A stretch of 64,000 nt of DNA from Rhodoferax lithotrophicus (GCF_019973615.1 NZ_AP024238.1:4795989-4859988), one strand, 5' to 3'. Positions 50,332 to 60,201 are shown, numbered from the stretch's first letter. The notes: generated by a model from the sequence alone, not told the origin. Made by a program: numbers and translations.

Positions 50332-51018
50332 CTAATCCAGCCGCAGCCCTTCCAGCATGGCCACCAGGCAGCGTCGGGCATCCACCAGCGCGGCGCTGAG
50401 GTTGGCCTCCTCTGCGGGCAGCGAATCCATCGCGCCATAAAGCGCCCCCAGAATGATGCGGGCCAGGCGCTCGGCATCGTGATCCTGCCAAATGCCGTTG
50501 GTTTGCAGCGCACCAATGCTGGCCCGCATGGCCCCCAGCCCCTGACGCTGGCGAATTTCACCCCACACTTGCGCGCCCAGCACGGCGGGGGCTTCCACCA
50601 GCATCAGGCGGCGCATGGGCGCGTTGGCTCCGGCCTGCAACACGGTGTTGATGCTGGCTAAAAAGGCCTGCCACGGCGTGCCGCCGCCGTTGATGACCGC
50701 CGTCTGGGCGTTGGCGGCCTGTTGCACCAGTTGCGCATCCACCTGCTCAACCACGGCGGCGAACAGGCCTTTTTTGTCACCGTAATGGTGGTACAGCGCG
50801 CCCACGGTCACGTTGGCATCGGCGCAGATGCTGCCCACCGGGGCTTTCTCGTAGCCCTGTGCACTGAACCAGCGCAGCGCCGCCAGCTGCAATGCGGCCT
50901 GGGTGTTGCTGGCGTTTTCTTTGCGGCCATCGCGCTTGGGTGGGGTGTCTGTCACGGTGAAAGTGTCCGGTTGAAGGCCGCTATTTTCAGGCCTGTGTTT
51001 GAAGTTCTTTACAAACAT
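50332..51018 (-). CDS. TetR family transcriptional regulator
   Basis: 228 residues with a TetR helix-turn-helix (about 43-90: RWFSAQGYEKAPVGSICADA, NVTVGALYHHYGDKKGLFAA) and a ligand domain. The first 20-40 residues are unusual, and the ATG at 51018 lies inside a palindrome, so a GTG at 50955 may be the real start. It is divergent from the DUF1304 gene and very likely controls it. The effector is unknown. Confidence 0.88.
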   Translation of the reverse strand: MFVKNFKHRPENSGLQPDTFTVTDTPPKRDGRKENASNTQAALQLAALRWFSAQGYEKAPVGSICADANVTVGALYHHYGDKKGLFAAVVEQVDAQLVQQAANAQTAVINGGGTPWQAFLASINTVLQAGANAPMRRLMLVEAPAVLGAQVWGEIRQRQGLGAMRASIGALQTNGIWQDHDAERLARIILGALYGAMDSLPAEEANLSAALVDARRCLVAMLEGLRLD

Positions 51019-51031
51019 AACATGATTATGT
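51015..51031. promoter_or_regulatory. candidate TetR operator
   Basis: ACATAACATGATTATGT has perfect 6-bp arms (ACATAA/TTATGT) around CATGA and lies in the divergent gap between the TetR and DUF1304 genes. It overlaps the first codon of the longest TetR frame. Confidence 0.5.
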
Positions 51032-51069
51032 ATCCTCTACGCCTTTCCAATCAACCAGAGACATTCCAC

Positions 51070-51429
51070 ATGCCTGTGTTCGCCCAAATCCTCATCGCCC
51101 TGGTGTGCCTGATCCACGTCTACATCTTCCTGCTGGAAACGGTGTTGTTCAAAACCCGTGGGGCCAAGGTATTTGGCATCCCCAAAGCTGAGGTTGAGTC
51201 CCGCGCGGTTGCCATGTCCAACCAGGGGGTGTACAACGGCTTTCTGGCTGCCGCGCTGCTGCTGGGCCTGGTCTACCCCGACGTGACCGTGGCCAAAGCC
51301 TTTGCCACCTTTGGTCTGAGCTGCGTGGCGGTGGCGGGCATCTGGGGTGCGGTGACAGTGATGGTGCGTATTCTCTACATTCAGACTGTGCCGGCAGTGT
51401 TGGGGCTGGTGGCGCTGTTTTTAATATGA
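51070..51429 (+). CDS. DUF1304 membrane protein
   Basis: 119 residues and four hydrophobic helices, beginning MPVFAQILIALVCLIHVYIF. LLETVLFKTRGAKVFGIPKA and MSNQGVYNGFLAAALLLGLV are typical of DUF1304, a membrane family of unknown function often next to TetR genes. The gene overlaps the end of the chemoreceptor gene at 51421 by 9 bp in a convergent way. Confidence 0.87.
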   Translation: MPVFAQILIALVCLIHVYIFLLETVLFKTRGAKVFGIPKAEVESRAVAMSNQGVYNGFLAAALLLGLVYPDVTVAKAFATFGLSCVAVAGIWGAVTVMVRILYIQTVPAVLGLVALFLI

Positions 51430-52980
51430 CGCATGCGAGAGTTTGAACACTGACACGGCGGCCACCAGCTCTTTCGCTTGTGACTTCAGGCTGTCGGCGG
51501 CGGCAGCCATTTGCTCCACCAGGGCGGCGTTTTGCTGCGTGGTCTGATCCATCTGCGTCACGGCTTCGCTCACTTGCCCGACCCCTTGGCTTTGCTCGGA
51601 GCTGGCCGCGCTGATCTCGCCCATGATGTCGGTTACCCGCCTGATGGAACTCACCACCTCGGTCATGGTGATGCCGGCCCGATCCACCAGGGTGGAGCCC
51701 TGCTCCACACGCTGAACGCTGTCGGTGATCAGGCTTTTGATTTCCTTGGCTGCCGCAGCCGAGCGCCCCGCCAGGTTACGCACCTCGGCGGCCACCACGG
51801 CAAACCCACGCCCCTGCTCACCAGCACGGGCGGCTTCCACCGCCGCGTTCAAAGCCAGAATGTTGGTCTGAAAGGCAATGCCGTCAATCACGCCAATGAT
51901 GTCGACAATCTTGCGCGAGCTGTCGTTGATGCCTTTCATGGTTTCAACCACCTGGTTGACCACGTCGCCGCCCTGGATGGCGACGGTGCTGGCGCTTTGG
52001 GCGAGCTGGTTGGCCTGTTTGGCGTTGTCGGCGTTTTGCCGCACGGTGGCGCTGAGTTCTTCCATGGAGGCGGCGGTTTCTTCCAGCGCGCTGGCCTGCT
52101 GTTCGGTGCGCGCACTCAGGTTGTTGTTGCCCTGGGCAATTTCCGCACTGGCGGTGGACACCTCAACCGATCCTTGGCGCACCTGATCCACGATGCGGGC
52201 CAGGTGATTTTTCATGTCTGACAAGGCCCGCAACAACTGGGCCGTTTCGTCCTGACCGTCGACTTGTATATCGGCCGTCAGATCACCGCCAGCCACCCGT
52301 CGGGCCACCTGAACGGCATTCTTTAAAGGAACGGTGATGCCAATGGTCAATTGCCAGGCCAACACCACACCCAGCGCCAGAACCAGCGCCGCAAGTGCCA
52401 CCAGTGAATTGCGGCTGGCGCTCTCAATAGCAGAAATTTCAATGGCTTTGGCATCCAGATTCTGACGCTGGAGGGCAAGAAATTCACCCACCAGTTTCAT
52501 GTAGCCCTCGGCAGCAGGCAGGTAGGTTTTTTCCAGGAGACGGTTGGCCTCTTCGGGCTGGCCATCGGCTTTGAGTTTGGTGACCTGGTCGCGGCTGCTC
52601 AGATAGGCCTTGCGCACATCGGTAATCTTGGCAAACAGCTCTTTTTCTTGCGAACTGGTGATCAGCGGTTCAATCTTTTTCAGCAGGTTGGAGGTGCTTT
52701 GGGTGATTTCAGCGGCATTGGCCGCAAAGAAGGGCACCAGACTGGGGTCGCTGCTCTTGGCCACGGCGGTGGTGCGGATCACGGCCACGTTGATGTTGCG
52801 GCTCCAGTCGCTGATGTAGCGTTCTTTCGCCAGCGGCTCCTGCATCATTTCCCGGGTGGCCTGGGCCAGCGCATTCAGCTGCCAGACCCCAATGCCGGTG
52901 ATCAACACAGCAAACACCAAAACCACCGCAAAACCAAGCGCCAGACGCTTGCCGATTTTCATGGCCGAAAACGATTTCAT
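51421..52980 (-). CDS. methyl-accepting chemotaxis protein, 4HB type
   Basis: 519 residues. First helix LALGFAVVLVFAVLITGIGV (about 13-32), a four-helix bundle ligand domain (to about 185), second helix (about 190-212), HAMP (about 213-265) and a signalling domain with GVIDGIAFQTNILALNAAVE. No CheR-docking pentapeptide at the end (VFKLSHASY). The ligand cannot be told. Confidence 0.93.
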   Translation of the reverse strand: MKSFSAMKIGKRLALGFAVVLVFAVLITGIGVWQLNALAQATREMMQEPLAKERYISDWSRNINVAVIRTTAVAKSSDPSLVPFFAANAAEITQSTSNLLKKIEPLITSSQEKELFAKITDVRKAYLSSRDQVTKLKADGQPEEANRLLEKTYLPAAEGYMKLVGEFLALQRQNLDAKAIEISAIESASRNSLVALAALVLALGVVLAWQLTIGITVPLKNAVQVARRVAGGDLTADIQVDGQDETAQLLRALSDMKNHLARIVDQVRQGSVEVSTASAEIAQGNNNLSARTEQQASALEETAASMEELSATVRQNADNAKQANQLAQSASTVAIQGGDVVNQVVETMKGINDSSRKIVDIIGVIDGIAFQTNILALNAAVEAARAGEQGRGFAVVAAEVRNLAGRSAAAAKEIKSLITDSVQRVEQGSTLVDRAGITMTEVVSSIRRVTDIMGEISAASSEQSQGVGQVSEAVTQMDQTTQQNAALVEQMAAAADSLKSQAKELVAAVSVFKLSHASY

Positions 52981-53338
52981 ATGCGTGTCTCCCCTATCGA
53001 TGATGGCTCACCCGTTGACAGCTTGTTGCGACCACATCGTACTGCGATTTGATGCGGCCAAATCTGCCTCCCATCGATACACACGCCTCTTACCTTGTAC
53101 TCGGCCCTCATTTAAGGCTGTTGGCCGCACTTGTGCTGTGAGTCTGCAGGTTTTGCGCGATGACATCACTCGACACCAGGCGGGCAAGATCCACCCCATG
53201 CGGGCGCGGAACTTCTGCCACTTTGGTTACACCGACGTGCTGTTTCCAGACATGACAAAGCTAGAATTCTGCAACGACCTGAGAGACTGTTGATGGCCAG
53301 CCTGGAAGGCAGCCACAAATGGGGAAAGAGGGGAAGAT
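52981..53338. other. intergenic region with an unclear short frame
   Basis: 358 bp. One plus-strand frame (about 53098-53293) gives VLRDDITRHQAGKIHPMRAR and NFCHFGYTDVLFPDMTKLEF, which reads like protein but has no start or recognised family; possibly a relic. The promoter of the beta-propeller gene probably lies here. Confidence 0.35.
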
Positions 53339-55576
53339 ATGTTAGTTGTATTGACACGATGGCTGACTTGCGCATTGTTGCTGTTTGTCTCCGCCTGCGG
53401 CGGTGGCGGTGGGGGCGGTAGTGGTGCCCCATCGGTCGCTGGTTTGAAGTTTGCTCCGCCCCAGCTGGTAGCCACGACCCCGGTCGGAACCAGCGCTGTT
53501 GTTTCAGTCACGGCGACCATGGATACCTCGGTGATCACTGGCGCACTTTATGTGGGGGTAGTTGACCCGGGGGGCATGTTCACCGACGTGTTTGATATCA
53601 ATCCGATCTCCAACACCGTGGCTACGGTCAGTTTTCATACCAACACAACCACCATGGTGCCGGGTGTCCATAACGGTACGCTGATGGTGTATTTGTGCAA
53701 GGATTACTACTGCAATTCCCAATACAACGGCTCGCCAGTCTCCTTGCCTTACAGCATCACAGTGACAGCTTCGCCGACGGCGGTGACCCTGAATCCATCG
53801 AGTATCAGCTTGTCCACCGACATCGGCGTGCCCGTGCAAGCGGTGTTGTCCGGCCAAGTTGGCTTCGAGGCGGGCGCAGCACCACAGTTTGCGGTACAGG
53901 ATTCCGCTGGCATTTTTAACCCCACCGTCAGTGCCACGCTGAACAGTGGCTCCAGCTACCAGTTCACGATCACCATGGGGGCGGTGAATGTGCCGGGCAC
54001 CTATTCTGGAATGGTCAGATTGTCGGTTTGTACGGCGGTATGTAACGGCTTGAATGAAGTCTCGGGCTCACCTGTCCAGATACCCTATACGGTGGTGGTA
54101 AGTGCTCCAGTGACACCGGCGCTGACCCTGAATCCTTCGAGTATCAGTTTGACCACCAGCGCAGGTGCACCTGTGCAAACCGTGTTGTCCGGTCTGGTTG
54201 GCTCTCAAGCTGGGGCAGCGCCACAGTTTGCCGCGCAGGATTCAGCGGGACTTTTCAACCCCACCGTCAACGCAACGCTGATCAGTGGGTCCAATTACCA
54301 GTTCACCATCACCATGGGCGGGGCCAATACGCCTAGCACGCCAGGCACCTATTCCGGGACTGTCAACCTATCCGTTTGCGCGACGGTATGTAATGGGTTC
54401 AATGGCGTTTCAGGCTCACCGGTAAAAATTCCTTATACATTGACCATTACTGCGCCGGTTTTGCTGCAGCCTGTGCTCACGGCCTCGGGTCTGCCGGAAT
54501 GGGAAACGTACCAGGGCAATGCGGCGCACACCGGTTTCTTGCCTGTGACCTTGAATGCTGGTGTTTTCAGCGCGCGCTGGAGCCGCGATTTTGGTGTTCC
54601 CTTGAGCCCGGCCACAGTCGCCAATGGCAAGGTGTTTGTATCGACACCTGTGTACTTTGGAGCCGCCACACTTTATGCCTTGAGTGAAACCAATGGCTCT
54701 CAGGTTTGGGCCCACAATTTCGGCAGTGTTCCGGCGCTGAATCCTCCGGCCACATATGGCGGCAGAGTGTTTGTGGCAACTTCGGGGCATGCAGACACCT
54801 TCATGTGGTCATTCAACGCAGACGATGGTACGCAGTTGTTCAAGGCCCCGTTCAACGCCCAATGGGAACACTATCTGGCACCAACCCTGTTGGATGGAGA
54901 TGCATGCTTTGATGGTGGTTACTACGGTGGCATGTATTGCATGTACGCATCGTCAGGGGCCACCAAGTGGTCAGTTTCACTGGGGCAATATGACCAGTGG
55001 ACACCAGCCCTCGACCACACCTACGCTTTTGCATACACCGGTGGCACCTTCAGCGCCATCAACCGGTCAAACGGCACGGTGGCTTTCTCAGTGGCGGACC
55101 CCGCGTTCAACTGGAATGGCTACTCTATCAATGCGGCACCGGTGATCGCCAGCAATAACAGTGTGCTGGTCGTGAATGGCACCGGAAAAGCCAACCATGT
55201 GATTCGCTACAGTATCTCCGGCCGATCCGAGTCCTGGCGTGTAGGCGGCAACTTCCTCAATGACCCGGTGGTTGCCGCTGGCAAGTTCTACCTGTCCAAC
55301 CAGTCAGTCAACCAACTGGAAGCCCGTGACGAGCCAACTGGCACGCTGCAATGGGCCTGGCAGCCGCCATTGGGCGAGACTGTTTCCAGCAACAACCTGA
55401 TTCTGGTCAACAATCTTGTGTTCGTGGGCACGTCTGATGCCACCTACGCGGTAGACCTGACCACGCACCAGACCGTGTGGCGTGTCGCCCGCTCAGGGAC
55501 ACTGGCCCTGTCATCGAACCGCGTGCTGTACATCGTGAGCACTGCTGGCCGGATCGATGCCTACAACCTGTTTTGA
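53339..55576 (+). CDS. PQQ-like beta-propeller lipoprotein with tandem Ig-like domains
   Basis: 745 residues. The lipobox is LLLFVSAC near residues 13-20, followed by a Gly tract. Three beta-sandwich-like segments follow, of which two are close repeats (ALTLNPSSISLTTSAGAPVQ, and AVTLNPSSISLSTDIGVPVQ earlier; about 140-265 and 262-385, with cysteine pairs CTAVC and CATVC). The C-terminal half (about 385-745) has PQQ-type blades (GSQVWAHNFG, GATKWSVSLGQYDQWTPALD, GTLQWAWQPP, THQTVWRVARSG). A surface protein, probably for binding or scaffolding; no catalytic residues are apparent. Confidence 0.8.
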   Translation: MLVVLTRWLTCALLLFVSACGGGGGGGSGAPSVAGLKFAPPQLVATTPVGTSAVVSVTATMDTSVITGALYVGVVDPGGMFTDVFDINPISNTVATVSFHTNTTTMVPGVHNGTLMVYLCKDYYCNSQYNGSPVSLPYSITVTASPTAVTLNPSSISLSTDIGVPVQAVLSGQVGFEAGAAPQFAVQDSAGIFNPTVSATLNSGSSYQFTITMGAVNVPGTYSGMVRLSVCTAVCNGLNEVSGSPVQIPYTVVVSAPVTPALTLNPSSISLTTSAGAPVQTVLSGLVGSQAGAAPQFAAQDSAGLFNPTVNATLISGSNYQFTITMGGANTPSTPGTYSGTVNLSVCATVCNGFNGVSGSPVKIPYTLTITAPVLLQPVLTASGLPEWETYQGNAAHTGFLPVTLNAGVFSARWSRDFGVPLSPATVANGKVFVSTPVYFGAATLYALSETNGSQVWAHNFGSVPALNPPATYGGRVFVATSGHADTFMWSFNADDGTQLFKAPFNAQWEHYLAPTLLDGDACFDGGYYGGMYCMYASSGATKWSVSLGQYDQWTPALDHTYAFAYTGGTFSAINRSNGTVAFSVADPAFNWNGYSINAAPVIASNNSVLVVNGTGKANHVIRYSISGRSESWRVGGNFLNDPVVAAGKFYLSNQSVNQLEARDEPTGTLQWAWQPPLGETVSSNNLILVNNLVFVGTSDATYAVDLTTHQTVWRVARSGTLALSSNRVLYIVSTAGRIDAYNLF

Positions 55577-55637
55577 GCTTCCCGCATCACATCCACCGGC
55601 ACCTCCACAGCGCCGGGTGACAGACTGAGCCCATCGC

Positions 55638-57356
55638 TCAGGCCGCTTCACCCTCCAGCTCAAGCAAATCGACCAAGCCCAGCCGATTCACCCCACTCAG
55701 CAGCGCCTTGACCGACGCGGTGACGATGTTGGTGTCCATGCCGACACCAAAACGCTCCGGGCCACCGGCGGCGGACACCAGCTCCAGGAAGGCGCAGGCC
55801 TGGGCATCACCGGCGGTGGTGCTGGCGCGAGTGGAGCGCTCTTCATAACTGCGCACCTGCACCTGGATGCCCACGGTTTGCAAGGCATGCACCGCCGCGT
55901 CAATCGGGCCGTTGCCCATGCCGGTGAGCAGCATCGGTTGACCGTTGACTTCCACACCAATACGAATGCCCTGCACACGCGTCTTGCTTCCCGTCACGGA
56001 ATGATCAAACAAGTGGTGCTCTACATAACGCATGGCCGCCACCGGGGCCTCCAGATAAGTGGCATTAAACAGGTTCCAGATGTCTTGCGCACTCATCTCG
56101 CCACCGTGGCTGTCGGTGTAGGTTTGCACCTCGCCCGAGAACTCCACCTGCAAGCGCCGCGGCATGACCACACCGAACTCGGCCTCCATCAAATACGCCA
56201 CACCGCCCTTGCCGCTCTGGCTGTTGACGCGGATCACCGAGTCGTAGTTGCGGCCCAGGTCGGCCGGGTCAATCGGCAGGTAGGGCACGTTCCATACGCC
56301 GTTTTTGTCCTGCACCGCCAGGCCTTTTTTGATGGCATCCTGGTGCGAGCCGCTGAAGGCGGTGAACACCAAATCGCCCACATACGGGTGGCGCGGGTGA
56401 ATCGGCAACTGGTTGCAGTGCTCCACGGTGCGGGCCACGGCGTTGATGTCTGAAAAGTCCAGCCCCGGCGCAATGCCCTGGGTGTACATGTTCAGTGCCA
56501 GGGTAACGATGTCCACATTGCCAGTGCGCTCGCCGTTGCCAAACAGGCAGCCTTCGACCCGATCCGCCCCGGCCATCAGGCCCAGTTCCGCCGCCGCCAC
56601 GGCGCAGCCGCGGTCGTTGTGCGGGTGCACGCTGATGAGCACACTGTCGCGCCGCGCCAGGTGGGTGTGCATCCACTCGATCTGGTCGGCGTAGACATTG
56701 GGCGTGGCCACTTCAATGGTGGCGGGCAGGTTCAGGATCACCTGGTTGGCGGGCGTGGCCCCCCACTCGGCGGTGACCGCGTCACAGACCTCGCAGGCAA
56801 AGTCCAGCTCGGTGCTGGTGAACACCTCGGGGCTGTATTGCAAGACCCATTCGGTTTCGGGCTGCTGCGCACACAGCCCTTTGATCAGCCGCACGGAGGA
56901 CACGGCGAGCTCCTTGATCTCATCCTTGCTCATGCCAAAGACGATCTCGCGAAACGCGGGTGAGGTGGCGTTGTAGACGTGCACGATGGCGCGGCGTGCG
57001 CCCTTGAGTGATTCGATGGTGCGGCGGATCAGGTGTTCACGTGACTGGGTCAGCACCTCAATGGTCACGTCGTTGGGGATGTTGCCGCCTTCGATCAGGG
57101 CGCGCACAAAGTCAAACTCGGTTTGTGAGGCGCTGGGGAAGGCGACTTCAATCTCTTTGAAACCCACCTGGCACAGCGTGCGGAACATGCGCATCTTGCG
57201 CTCCACATTCATCGGCTCAAACAGCGACTGGTTGCCATCCCGCAGGTCAGAGCTCATCCAGATCGGAGCCGTGGTGATGCTGCGCGAAGGCCATTGGCGG
57301 TTCGGCAAGTCGATGGTCGGGAAGGCGCGGTATTTGGTGGCGGGGTTGGACAACAT
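55638..57356 (-). CDS. leuA: 2-isopropylmalate synthase
   Basis: 572 residues. The HMGL-like catalytic domain holds MSSDLRDGNQSLFEPMN (about 34-50) with metal-binding Asp and HPHNDRGCAVAAAELGLMAG (about 244-263) with the HxH metal site, and the C-terminal regulatory LeuA dimer domain carries the leucine-binding fold. It condenses acetyl-CoA with 2-ketoisovalerate, the first committed step of leucine synthesis, and is normally inhibited by leucine. Length and motifs match the longer (IPMS2) type. CAGAGGAAT precedes the ATG. No leucine-rich leader peptide or T-box was seen upstream. Confidence 0.95.
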   Translation of the reverse strand: MLSNPATKYRAFPTIDLPNRQWPSRSITTAPIWMSSDLRDGNQSLFEPMNVERKMRMFRTLCQVGFKEIEVAFPSASQTEFDFVRALIEGGNIPNDVTIEVLTQSREHLIRRTIESLKGARRAIVHVYNATSPAFREIVFGMSKDEIKELAVSSVRLIKGLCAQQPETEWVLQYSPEVFTSTELDFACEVCDAVTAEWGATPANQVILNLPATIEVATPNVYADQIEWMHTHLARRDSVLISVHPHNDRGCAVAAAELGLMAGADRVEGCLFGNGERTGNVDIVTLALNMYTQGIAPGLDFSDINAVARTVEHCNQLPIHPRHPYVGDLVFTAFSGSHQDAIKKGLAVQDKNGVWNVPYLPIDPADLGRNYDSVIRVNSQSGKGGVAYLMEAEFGVVMPRRLQVEFSGEVQTYTDSHGGEMSAQDIWNLFNATYLEAPVAAMRYVEHHLFDHSVTGSKTRVQGIRIGVEVNGQPMLLTGMGNGPIDAAVHALQTVGIQVQVRSYEERSTRASTTAGDAQACAFLELVSAAGGPERFGVGMDTNIVTASVKALLSGVNRLGLVDLLELEGEAA

Positions 57357-57623
57357 GGTGGGGATTCCTCTGGAAGCGATATCGGACAGTGAGGGCTATC
57401 TTAGGCTTTGAGGCGGGGTGAATGATTGCGTTTTTGCCTGTAAATTTATTTACAAAGACAAAATATTGCTAATTATTATTAATTTAAGCAATTTTCACAA
57501 ACACAGCAGATATCGAACAGATATTTATTTACACATAAATACATTCAACGCAGTGTGTTGGTAGATGGTCGGGTTTTCTAAATCGGGAACTCATTCGAAG
57601 CTGGAATGTCTGCGCATTCACTT

Positions 57624-57674
57624 CATTATTTATAGCTGTCTGCGCTTGTTTTATATGGACTAAAGCCTGATTAA
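57624..57674 (-). repeat. dispersed ~55-bp repeat
   Basis: Reverse strand: CAGGCTTTAGTCCATATAAA, then GCGCAGACAGCTATAAATAA. The right arm is clear, the left arm diverged. Confidence 0.8.
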
Positions 57675-57722
57675 ATGCGCGATGCGATCTTTGAATACTT
57701 AGGTTCGTCAATATCGGCATAA

Positions 57723-57742
57723 GGGCAGTCCCGGGACTGCCC
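57723..57742. repeat. perfect 20-bp palindrome
   Basis: GGGCAGTCCCGGGACTGCCC is its own reverse complement with no spacer. It lies between the 3' end of the PocR-GGDEF gene (95 bp away) and leuA. No T tract, so a simple terminator is not evident. Confidence 0.85.
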
Positions 57743-57836
57743 GGCCACTCACGCCCCCCAAAAGAGCCGTTTCAGCCCCGTTCCTGGCATAGTCCTTTTC
57801 GATCAGACATCTCAATAGCAGTCGTTGAACACGTGA

Positions 57837-59669
57837 TCATTGACTACGATAAATACGTATCAAATTCCGCCCGGCTTTTTTGGCTTCATACATCATGCCA
57901 TCGGCCCATTTATACAGATCATCCTGACTGGATTCATTACCGATAAACAACGTGACACCAATGCTTGCCGTACATTGATGTTCAATGGATGTTTCGACTT
58001 CGTTTTCACGTTTGAATGCAATATGGTAGGGAGCAGACAAAACCGAACGTATGCTTTCGGCAATGGTTTCGGCTTTTGAGGTTGACTCGTCTTTGTCCTT
58101 ATCCAACTCTCCAATCATGACTACAAATTCATCACCGCCTACTCGGGCAACCGTATCCATTTCTCGTACACAATTTTTTAATCGCTCTGCTGCATCAATC
58201 AACAGCAAGTCGCCTGCTTTATGTCCATAGGCATCATTAAGTGGCTTGAAATTATCCAAATCAAGAACCATCAACGCACAGTAGTTCTTGCTGCGGCTGC
58301 TGGTAGCCATTGCCTGCTGCAGGCGATCATTCAACAATCTGCGATTAGGCAATTGGGTCAACGGGTCGTGATACGCCAATTGTTTGATTGCGTCATCCGT
58401 CCGTTTACGTTCAGTAATGTCCTGTACTAGCCCAGCTATGCGAACCACTCGCCCGCTATCGTCACGTTCTGGAAAGCCTTTAACAAAGCAGGGACGTAGT
58501 TCACCGTTGGGCTGCACCGTCATCAGTTCTATTTCATAGGGCAAGCCCTCCGATACCGCTTTTTTTACCACGTCAAACAGCATTTGCGTGGACTGATGGG
58601 TGTACAACTCTGCCTGCCCCTCCAAGTCTGGAACACCAAGGGCTGGGTCACGGCCAAAAATCAAGAACATCTCGGGCGACCAAGTCACCACATTAGCATC
58701 TACGTCCCATTCGAAACTGGCCAAACGCGCCATGCTTTCCGTGCGCTCCATCATGAGCTGCCTGCGTTGCAGGTCTTTGGCGGCTCGCTTGGCTTCGGTG
58801 ATGTCTCTTGCAATTTTTGAAGCACCAACCACATTGCCTGCATCGTCCAGAATCGGCGAAATTGAAATTGACACGCTAATTAATTGGCCATCCTTACGGC
58901 GGCGAATCGTCTCAAAGTGATTTACCCTTTCACCACGAGCAATGCGCGAAACAATCTCAGCTTCCTCATCGGCGCGATCAGCTGGGATCAACATACTCAG
59001 TGGGTTGCCTATAGCTTCCCTGGCTGTATATCCAAATATCTTTTCAGCGCCGGGGTTCCAGCTTTCAATGATGCCATCCAATGAGTTCCCGATAATGGCA
59101 TCTTCCGACGATTGGATGATCGCGGCACCTTGCTGCAGTTTTGTGTTCGCTTGTTGCAAACGTAGCTTGGCGAGTCCCATTTCACCCATCACTTTGGCCA
59201 GATGGGTGAAGAACCCCATCATCGAATGAACTTGCTCTTCGGAAAATATGGGCGCTCGGGCCATGGCACCGAGATAGGCCCTTTCGTCGAACCCGAATTG
59301 CTTGGCTTGATGCTGAAAATAGCTCCTATCCGGCTGCTCAAAGAAAAACTGACCGGTAAAGAAGTTGGCTACGTGTTCATCACCAATGGTTATCGGCACC
59401 GCAACATCGACCAGACCGTTCTTGCATCGGTAGACGTTATAGGATTCCCCCTTGCTTAATTGACTGGCAAGAATCGTGTCGCTTTCCCTGCAACGAGCAC
59501 AGGTGACCGGATTAATCCGATGAAACTTGGCACAGATGTCATGCCAGCCTGTCGCTACCAGCACGTTTCCATCAAGATCGAGCACCGCAGTGACTGCACG
59601 TGTGATTGCAGTGAAACTTTCACATAGTCCGCGAAGTTCGTTGATATCCACCAAATCTGACAGATTCAA
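57837..59669 (-). CDS. PocR-PAS-PAS-GGDEF diguanylate cyclase
   Basis: 610 residues, no membrane helix. The N-terminal PocR sensory domain (about 1-165) has HRINPVTCARCRESDTILAS with CARC and the YRCKNGLVDVAVPI pattern, which binds small hydrocarbons or derivatives in relatives. Two PAS domains (about 195-310 and 320-425) and a GGDEF domain (about 440-605; ARVGGDEFVVMIGEL, LDLDNFKPLNDAYG) follow. The cyclase site is intact. It is a cytoplasmic sensor that controls c-di-GMP. It is monocistronic as far as visible. Confidence 0.9.
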   Translation of the reverse strand: MNLSDLVDINELRGLCESFTAITRAVTAVLDLDGNVLVATGWHDICAKFHRINPVTCARCRESDTILASQLSKGESYNVYRCKNGLVDVAVPITIGDEHVANFFTGQFFFEQPDRSYFQHQAKQFGFDERAYLGAMARAPIFSEEQVHSMMGFFTHLAKVMGEMGLAKLRLQQANTKLQQGAAIIQSSEDAIIGNSLDGIIESWNPGAEKIFGYTAREAIGNPLSMLIPADRADEEAEIVSRIARGERVNHFETIRRRKDGQLISVSISISPILDDAGNVVGASKIARDITEAKRAAKDLQRRQLMMERTESMARLASFEWDVDANVVTWSPEMFLIFGRDPALGVPDLEGQAELYTHQSTQMLFDVVKKAVSEGLPYEIELMTVQPNGELRPCFVKGFPERDDSGRVVRIAGLVQDITERKRTDDAIKQLAYHDPLTQLPNRRLLNDRLQQAMATSSRSKNYCALMVLDLDNFKPLNDAYGHKAGDLLLIDAAERLKNCVREMDTVARVGGDEFVVMIGELDKDKDESTSKAETIAESIRSVLSAPYHIAFKRENEVETSIEHQCTASIGVTLFIGNESSQDDLYKWADGMMYEAKKAGRNLIRIYRSQ

Positions 59670-59787
59670 GTAAATCTCCTTCAGCTACTAGTTACACCGC
59701 AGTTGCCATTTAGTTCCTCCGAATGGATTTTGGTGTCAAATTCAATTTGAAGCCACCACTTTCCACCAGGGGCGCAGGTTCAGTTGT

Positions 59788-60201
59788 TTATTGCGGCACG
59801 ATCACCATCCAGCCCACACCAAAACGATCCACCACCATCCCAAAACAGGCAGAGAAAAAAGTCTTGCCCAGTGGCATCTGGACCTGGCCACCTTTGGCCA
59901 GTGCGGTGAACCAGCTTTCTGCCTGGGCTGCGTCAGCCGCCGTGAGGGACAAAGAAAAACCCTTGAAACTGGCTGGGGTGTTGCTATCACCGTCGGACAG
60001 CATGACCTGGGTCTCACCGATGCGTAGGCTGGCATGCATGATCTTGTGCTCAAAACCCGGTGGCACCATGCCCGGCGGAGGGGGCTCGGGGCTCTCGTTC
60101 ATGCGCATCTGCATGAGCAACTCTGCGCCCAGCGCTTCCTGGTAAAACGCAATGGCGGCTTCACATTGGCCGTTGAAAAACAGGTAGGGTTCGACTTTCA
60201 T
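59788..60201 (-). CDS. VOC family protein, PhnB-like
   Basis: 137 residues. MKVEPYLFFNGQCEAAIAFY and EALGAELLMQMRMNE, then FEHKIMHASLRIGETQVMLS and DRFGVGWMVIV at the end fit PhnB/3-demethylubiquinone methyltransferase-like VOC proteins. Function unknown; probably a small-molecule binder or enzyme. Starts ATG 60201 with AAGGAG upstream. Confidence 0.85.
   Translation of the reverse strand: MKVEPYLFFNGQCEAAIAFYQEALGAELLMQMRMNESPEPPPPGMVPPGFEHKIMHASLRIGETQVMLSDGDSNTPASFKGFSLSLTAADAAQAESWFTALAKGGQVQMPLGKTFFSACFGMVVDRFGVGWMVIVPQ

Larger units (their letters stand above)
57357..57836. other. AT-rich region upstream of leuA
   Basis: 480 bp without a gene. It holds a dispersed repeat (57624-57674), a perfect 20-bp palindrome (57723-57742) and an AT-rich segment with TAAATTTATTTAC-type motifs near 57440-57540 where leuA transcription may start. 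Confidence 0.5.

Noticed and set aside
52856..53293. Plus-strand frame before the beta-propeller gene
   Set aside because: The first part overlaps the chemoreceptor gene and only the last 60 codons look protein-like; no start, ribosome site or family, so it is only mentioned as a possible relic.
57357..57620. Attenuator or T-box before leuA
   Set aside because: No Leu-rich leader peptide, terminator pair or T-box sequence could be recognised.
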